A stretch of 7,625 nt of DNA from Gastranaerophilus sp045639085 (GTDB lineage Bacteria > Cyanobacteriota > Vampirovibrionia > Gastranaerophilales > Gastranaerophilaceae), in contig JAZUCM010000063.1 in assembly GCA_045639085.1 (NCBI GenBank), positions 1 to 7,625 on the forward strand, written 5' to 3'. How positions within the stretch are numbered: position 1 is the stretch's first letter; every line of letters starts with the position of its first letter. Below the pieces are notes generated by a model that saw only the letters and a program-made list of their open reading frames with translations, made no database searches and was not told where the DNA came from. Below are positions 4,577 through 7,625 of the stretch, one piece after another. Made by a program: the position numbers and the translations under genes.

Positions 4577-6268
4577 CTATTTAATATTTGAGAATGTCCA
4601 AGCATCGAATGTTGGAGCTTCAGTGATTTTCATTTCTTTCTTCTTTTCTCCTGTTACATCATCGTGAGCGATTGGCTTATACAATCTGTTGTAATACTCA
4701 ACAACCATTCTGTCTGAGTTGAAGTACGCTTCAGATGTTCTGATAGCTTGTCTCATCAATCTTGCCCATTCTTCTTTGTTTTCGTAGTAAGTTGGCAAAA
4801 TTCTGTTTTCGATGATATCCATTACACACTTATGATCTTTCCAGTGACGTTCTTCCCACGGCATTTCATCGTCAAGTCCTTCGTACTCAACCGTATAACC
4901 GTTAATACCATCGAACGTACCTTCAACCGTCCAACCGTCAAAGATAGACAAGTGTAATGCACCGTTCATATTAGCAGACATGCCAGAAGTACCTGATGCT
5001 TCAAACGGTCTTAACGGAGTGTTCAACCAAATATCGGAACCACGTTTCAACATGCCGGAAAGTTCAAGTTCATATCCAGGAAGAACAACAACATTTTTCA
5101 AGCTGTGAGAACGATTCAACAATTTGTTGAACATTTCTTTACCCATAACGTCATCCGGGTGGAATTTACCGGCGAAAATAATTTGAATTTTATTTTCATC
5201 TAACAACTTGGTAATTCTTTCGTTATCCATCAAAATTAACCAAGCACGTTTGTAGTCCGCGAATCTTCTTGCCCAAGTGATAGTCAAAACGTCAGGGTTA
5301 AATCTTTTACCCGCAACGTTAGCAACATATTGGAAAAGTTCCGCTTTCATTTCGCGCTTAACTTCTAACAATTTTTGCGGATTGTTAGCGGCATTTTTAA
5401 CTCTGTCATCTTGCCAGTAGTGAAGGTTAACAGCGTTAGTGATAGCTCTGATTGGGCATCTGCCTTCAACCCATTCCCACATTTTGTTAGAAACAAGGCC
5501 GTGCAATTGAGAAACAGCGTTTGCAAGTCTTGACATTCTTAATGCAGCAACCGTAAGCGAGAAGTTTTCGCCGCCCAATTGAACAGCAGTTTCTCTTGAG
5601 CATCCTGCAAAGAATCCACCTTGCAACAACGTATCAACCCAGTGAACTTCATTACCGGCCGCGACCGGTGTGTGAGTTGTGAATACAGTCATTCTCTTAA
5701 CCGCATCCAAGTCACCGTTGTATTGACGCAACAATTCAAACGCAGCAGGGAGCGCATGACCTTCATTCAAGTGAATAACTTCAAAATTGTAACCAACAGC
5801 CTGAAGAATTCTCACCCCGGCAACACCGAGAACCGTTTCTTGCGCAATTCTGATTTTCTCGTTACCGTCATAAAGTTTATGAGAAATACTTCTAGCCCAC
5901 TCACTGTTGCCTTCAATATCAGTTGTCAACAAATAAACCGGGCAAGTACCGAACAATTCAGGCGCGACCTTGAACGCTTTAACCTGAACCTTTTCGCCAA
6001 AAATATCAACTGTTGTGCTAACACCGGTATCTGTCAAATAATCATAATACTTTCTGATGTAAGCAACCTCAACTTGGCCGTCGCTACCGATACGTTGGTC
6101 ATAATATCCGTAAGACCACAACATTGTAACACCAACCATTGGCATTTGCAGATAACCTGCTGACAGCATGTGTGAACCCGCCAAAAATCCTAAACCACCG
6201 GAATAAGTTTTCAAAGACTGGTCAATTGCTATCTCCATTGAAAAATAAGCTACATTAGGTAATGACAT
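4577..6268 (-). CDS. GT35 alpha-glucan phosphorylase homologue, PLP lysine replaced by serine
   Basis: 563 aa, of the short alpha-glucan phosphorylase type (TIGR02094-like), with no N-terminal DUF3417 domain. Normal members cut glycogen or maltodextrin with phosphate to give glucose-1-phosphate in the cytoplasm, using pyridoxal phosphate. Seen motifs: YFSMEIAIDQSLKTYSGGLG (8-27), HLNEGHA (166-172), TTHTPVAAGNE (197-207), the phosphate-binding ITWARRFADYKR (330-341; R335, K340), FAGKFHPDD (365-373) and RPFEASGTSGM (420-430). The usual sequence GTSGMK, whose lysine holds PLP, here reads GTSGMS (S431, codon TCT at 4978-4976), and no nearby lysine can replace it. The usual GGLGxLAGD reads GGLGFLAGS (S32). 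The rest is intact, so it is not a decayed gene. It may bind PLP non-covalently, act as a different GT-B transferase, or be regulatory. The last 27 residues are a polar tail. The ribosome site AGGAAGGG lies 7 nt before the ATG. Confidence 0.92.
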   Translation of the reverse strand: MSLPNVAYFSMEIAIDQSLKTYSGGLGFLAGSHMLSAGYLQMPMVGVTMLWSYGYYDQRIGSDGQVEVAYIRKYYDYLTDTGVSTTVDIFGEKVQVKAFKVAPELFGTCPVYLLTTDIEGNSEWARSISHKLYDGNEKIRIAQETVLGVAGVRILQAVGYNFEVIHLNEGHALPAAFELLRQYNGDLDAVKRMTVFTTHTPVAAGNEVHWVDTLLQGGFFAGCSRETAVQLGGENFSLTVAALRMSRLANAVSQLHGLVSNKMWEWVEGRCPIRAITNAVNLHYWQDDRVKNAANNPQKLLEVKREMKAELFQYVANVAGKRFNPDVLTITWARRFADYKRAWLILMDNERITKLLDENKIQIIFAGKFHPDDVMGKEMFNKLLNRSHSLKNVVVLPGYELELSGMLKRGSDIWLNTPLRPFEASGTSGMSANMNGALHLSIFDGWTVEGTFDGINGYTVEYEGLDDEMPWEERHWKDHKCVMDIIENRILPTYYENKEEWARLMRQAIRTSEAYFNSDRMVVEYYNRLYKPIAHDDVTGEKKKEMKITEAPTFDAWTFSNIK

Positions 6269-6347
6269 ATTAAACCCTTCCTCTTATATAACTACTACAA
6301 TTACTTCTCTTTCTAGAATAATGAATTAAACCATTAGTCTATCTTAA

Positions 6348-6374
6348 ATAATACCACAAAAATGTTTCTGTCAA
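6348..6374 (-). promoter_or_regulatory. Proximal promoter of the phosphorylase gene
   Basis: On the minus strand, a perfect TTGACA (6374-6369) lies 15 bp before TATTAT (6353-6348). TGG directly before the -10 makes an extended -10 (TGn), which offsets the short spacer. The leader would be about 73 nt; no riboswitch-like fold was recognised in it. Confidence 0.6.
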
Positions 6375-6382
6375 ATACTAAC

Positions 6383-6411
6383 ATTATACACACATTCCCA
6401 AATAACGTCAA
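6383..6411 (-). promoter_or_regulatory. Distal promoter of the phosphorylase gene
   Basis: On the minus strand, TTGACG (6411-6406; five of six bases match) lies exactly 17 bp before a perfect TATAAT (6388-6383). It is the best sigma-70-type promoter in the window. Its start point would be near 6376, just before the -35 of the proximal promoter. Confidence 0.72.
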
Positions 6412-6483
6412 ATCCGCGAAAAATCGAACTTTTCCAACTTTAACTTTCTTAATAATTTAGTTAAAAAGTATTAGTTAGTTAGA
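6412..6483. other. AT-rich gap between the pilin terminator and the phosphorylase promoters
   Basis: This is the uncharted part of the 267-bp gap between two minus-strand genes. It is AT-rich, with three tandem TTAG units (6471-6482) and scattered AAGTT words on the minus strand. No gene or RNA fold was recognised. It may carry upstream promoter or activator elements for the phosphorylase. Confidence 0.4.
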
Positions 6484-6485
6484 GT

Positions 6486-6518
6486 TAAAATACCAGGCCC
6501 CTTGAAGTTCAAGGAGCC
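6486..6518 (-). terminator. Probable terminator of the pilin-like gene
   Basis: The stem GGC-C-CCTTGA / TCAAGG-A-GCC (6496-6505 with 6509-6518) has one C-A mismatch and a 3-nt loop. Reading on the minus strand it is followed by TGGTATTTTAA, a weak U-tract. It lies 17 bp past the stop codon. Confidence 0.65.
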
Positions 6519-6535
6519 CGCTATTAAAATTTAAT

Positions 6536-7510
6536 TTAACGTTTAACACATCGAACGGACCCTATAAACGACTTGCCTGCCGTACTGCGATAGCCAGTGT
6601 TCGGGGCCAGTAACCATGCTTTGCCTGCACTGAAGGCAGACCCGGACCAAAAGCTCGCACTAGCTGCTAAGTTGATTATATTTTTATTAATCAACATTGC
6701 TGAAAGTTCGTCAACATTTGGTATGCGACTTTCCGTGTTTTGTGTTGTACAAGAGCTCGCCGCGTCAGCCCAAGCGGATGGGCTAGCATTGGATGAAGAA
6801 GATGGCATCGGAGCTACCACTATTGGGTCGTTTGAGTTGAAACTCGTGATAAAGCCAATATCTTTACCCATGGTATTAGGTCCTTTGTTGCCATTTAAAT
6901 CATAAACAAAATTTACACACATAGTTGATTGAGGAAAATCATAAACATTTCCAGTTGACGTTAAACTTGCCTCATTTAAATATTCATATTTACAAGACTG
7001 GTTGTAATATACGACAATACTTTCACCGCTTAGAGTTTCGAACGCCGCGGCTTTGGTATCTATTGTTGAATATGAACTACCACAATAAGCTACACTTTTA
7101 AACCAAGCATTAAGTTCGTACAACGTTGTTGGTAACGCCTTAGGGCTACCTAGCATATCATTGTAAGTTGTAGGTATTCCGCAATCTTGTAAATGTGCGT
7201 TGTCGCAGATGTTGTTGATTTTGAGAACTTTTGAAAGGCCCTCGGTCAAAAACGCTTCCGTCGCGGTATCTGTGACCGTTGTTGAACCGTCCTCGTCAGT
7301 TGTTTCTGTTAAAGTCCCATAGCCAGCAATCTGTGGCATCATTGCAATGGCTTGAGACATGCGGGCGTAAAGCGCTTTTCGTTGAGTGTTCCAAGTCCGT
7401 TCGTTGATGTTTGCCATCAAGCTTGGCAGGGTGATTGCCGCAACAACGCCGATGATAGTCAATGACAGCAATATTTCAGCCATCGTAAAGGCCAAGCCGA
7501 GCAGAGCCAC
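6536..7510 (-). CDS. Type IV pilin-like protein with C-terminal DUF1566/FISUMP-like domain; start uncertain
   Basis: 324 aa from the only in-window start, a GTG at 7510. It has a class III prepilin motif: cleavage is expected between A7 and F8 (LA|FTMAE), with E12 as the conserved Glu+5 and a hydrophobic helix to about residue 30. It would be cut and methylated by prepilin peptidase and assembled into a type IV pilus or type II secretion pseudopilus. Residues 34-60 continue the pilin helix; the globular part (to about 235) has five Cys and the segment VYDLNGNKGPNTMGKDIGF (202-220). A Ser/Ala linker (236-253) leads to RIPNVDELSAM...FWSG...AW...SVRCVKR (262-324), which resembles DUF1566/FISUMP lectin-like domains. 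The GTG has no ribosome site and gives a leader without Lys or Arg. The frame stays open to the window end, so the real start is probably outside or was changed by the inserted repeat. Confidence 0.85.
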   Translation of the reverse strand: MALLGLAFTMAEILLSLTIIGVVAAITLPSLMANINERTWNTQRKALYARMSQAIAMMPQIAGYGTLTETTDEDGSTTVTDTATEAFLTEGLSKVLKINNICDNAHLQDCGIPTTYNDMLGSPKALPTTLYELNAWFKSVAYCGSSYSTIDTKAAAFETLSGESIVVYYNQSCKYEYLNEASLTSTGNVYDFPQSTMCVNFVYDLNGNKGPNTMGKDIGFITSFNSNDPIVVAPMPSSSSNASPSAWADAASSCTTQNTESRIPNVDELSAMLINKNIINLAASASFWSGSAFSAGKAWLLAPNTGYRSTAGKSFIGSVRCVKR

Positions 7511-7625
7511 GGAGCAAGACTTGTCTTGCGAAGAGACGAGCGCGCGACGCGGAAGACCGCGCTCTTTCGCGCAAGCGCGAGCGGTGGCGTTTAACGCGAG
7601 GCGCAGTACCAGCGTTGAGCAATCC
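7511..7625. repeat. GC-rich array of short hairpins, probable dispersed repeat at contig end
   Basis: By my count 73 of 115 bases are G or C (63%), far above the AT-rich gaps elsewhere. Four perfect inverted repeats follow one another: GCAAGAC-TT-GTCTTGC (7514-7529), CGCGG-AAGA-CCGCG (7548-7561), TCGCGC-AA-GCGCGA (7567-7580) and GCGTT-T-AACGC (about 7587-7597). On the minus strand the block is open in the pilin frame and reads as an Arg- and Ala-rich string (for example LNATARACAKERGLPRR) with no ATG. It looks like a mobile hairpin repeat joined to the 5' end of the gene, and it may be why the assembly stops here. No second copy lies in the window to prove repetition. Confidence 0.5.

Noticed and set aside
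5621..6163. 180-codon open frame antisense to the phosphorylase
   Set aside because: It is opposite a conserved, well-supported coding region and resembles no known protein.
6269..6341. Riboswitch in the phosphorylase leader
   Set aside because: The leader is short and AT-rich, and no conserved aptamer core or terminator/antiterminator pair was seen.
6536..6760. Diversity-generating retroelement variable region in the lectin-like tail of the pilin
   Set aside because: No reverse transcriptase, template repeat or near-copy of the region exists in the window.
6597..6905. 102-codon open frame antisense to the pilin-like gene
   Set aside because: It is a shadow of the pilin-like coding sequence, with no ribosome site.
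1..7625. CRISPR array, insertion sequence or replication origin
   Set aside because: No spaced direct repeats, transposase, terminal repeats or DnaA-box cluster were found; the only direct repeat is the adapter artefact.

Overview
The window looks like a contig from a member of the cyanobacterial sister class Vampirovibrionia/Melainabacteria, probably gut Gastranaerophilales. Three things suggest this. The first gene is the C-terminal half of an RpaB (Ycf27)-type response regulator, a family typical of the Cyanobacteria lineage. The last gene is a type IV pilin-like protein with an N-terminus (AFTMAEILLSLTIIG) that I associate with these genomes. The DNA is AT-rich, with many small lineage-specific proteins of unknown function. 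The placement is inferred from protein resemblance, not from a phylogeny.

Layout, left to right. Bases 1-166 are not genomic in this arrangement. An 82-bp gene fragment (1-82) is followed by 84 bp (83-166) that I recognise as the MGI/BGI DNBSEQ library adapter pair around a 10-nt index, and then the same 82 bp restarts at 167-248. The real rpaB sequence begins at 167, lacks its 5' part, and ends at 565 before a strong terminator. A tRNA-His(GTG) gene with encoded CCA follows (688-764), then a six-helix membrane protein (840-1538) and a terminator shared with a convergent 179-aa unknown protein (minus, 1617-2156). Next on the plus strand come an XRE-family repressor (2376-2708) with a likely self-operator and a small alanine-rich protein with high-expression codon use (2819-3136). 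After a bidirectional terminator, everything is on the minus strand. There is a two-gene operon of exported proteins, led by an M48-peptidase-like protein that has lost its HExxH zinc ligands (3772-4476) and followed by an overlapping unknown exported protein (3195-3779). Then come a GT35 alpha-glucan phosphorylase homologue (4577-6268) with two good promoters and a pilin-like protein (6536-7510 or longer). The right end (7511-7625) is a GC-rich run of hairpins, open in the pilin frame, that resembles a dispersed repeat.

The genes do not form one pathway. The region is a set of short independent transcription units separated by recognisable terminators. The observations most worth following are: the GT35 enzyme whose PLP-binding lysine is replaced by serine (S431); the exported M48 pseudo-peptidase and its partner, with a promoter so close to the start codon that the mRNA may be leaderless; the pilin carrying a C-terminal DUF1566/FISUMP-like domain; and the sequencing adapter embedded at the left end, which creates a false start codon and a false duplication. 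Both ends look like assembly break points (adapter read-through on the left, repeat on the right), so the window may be a complete contig.
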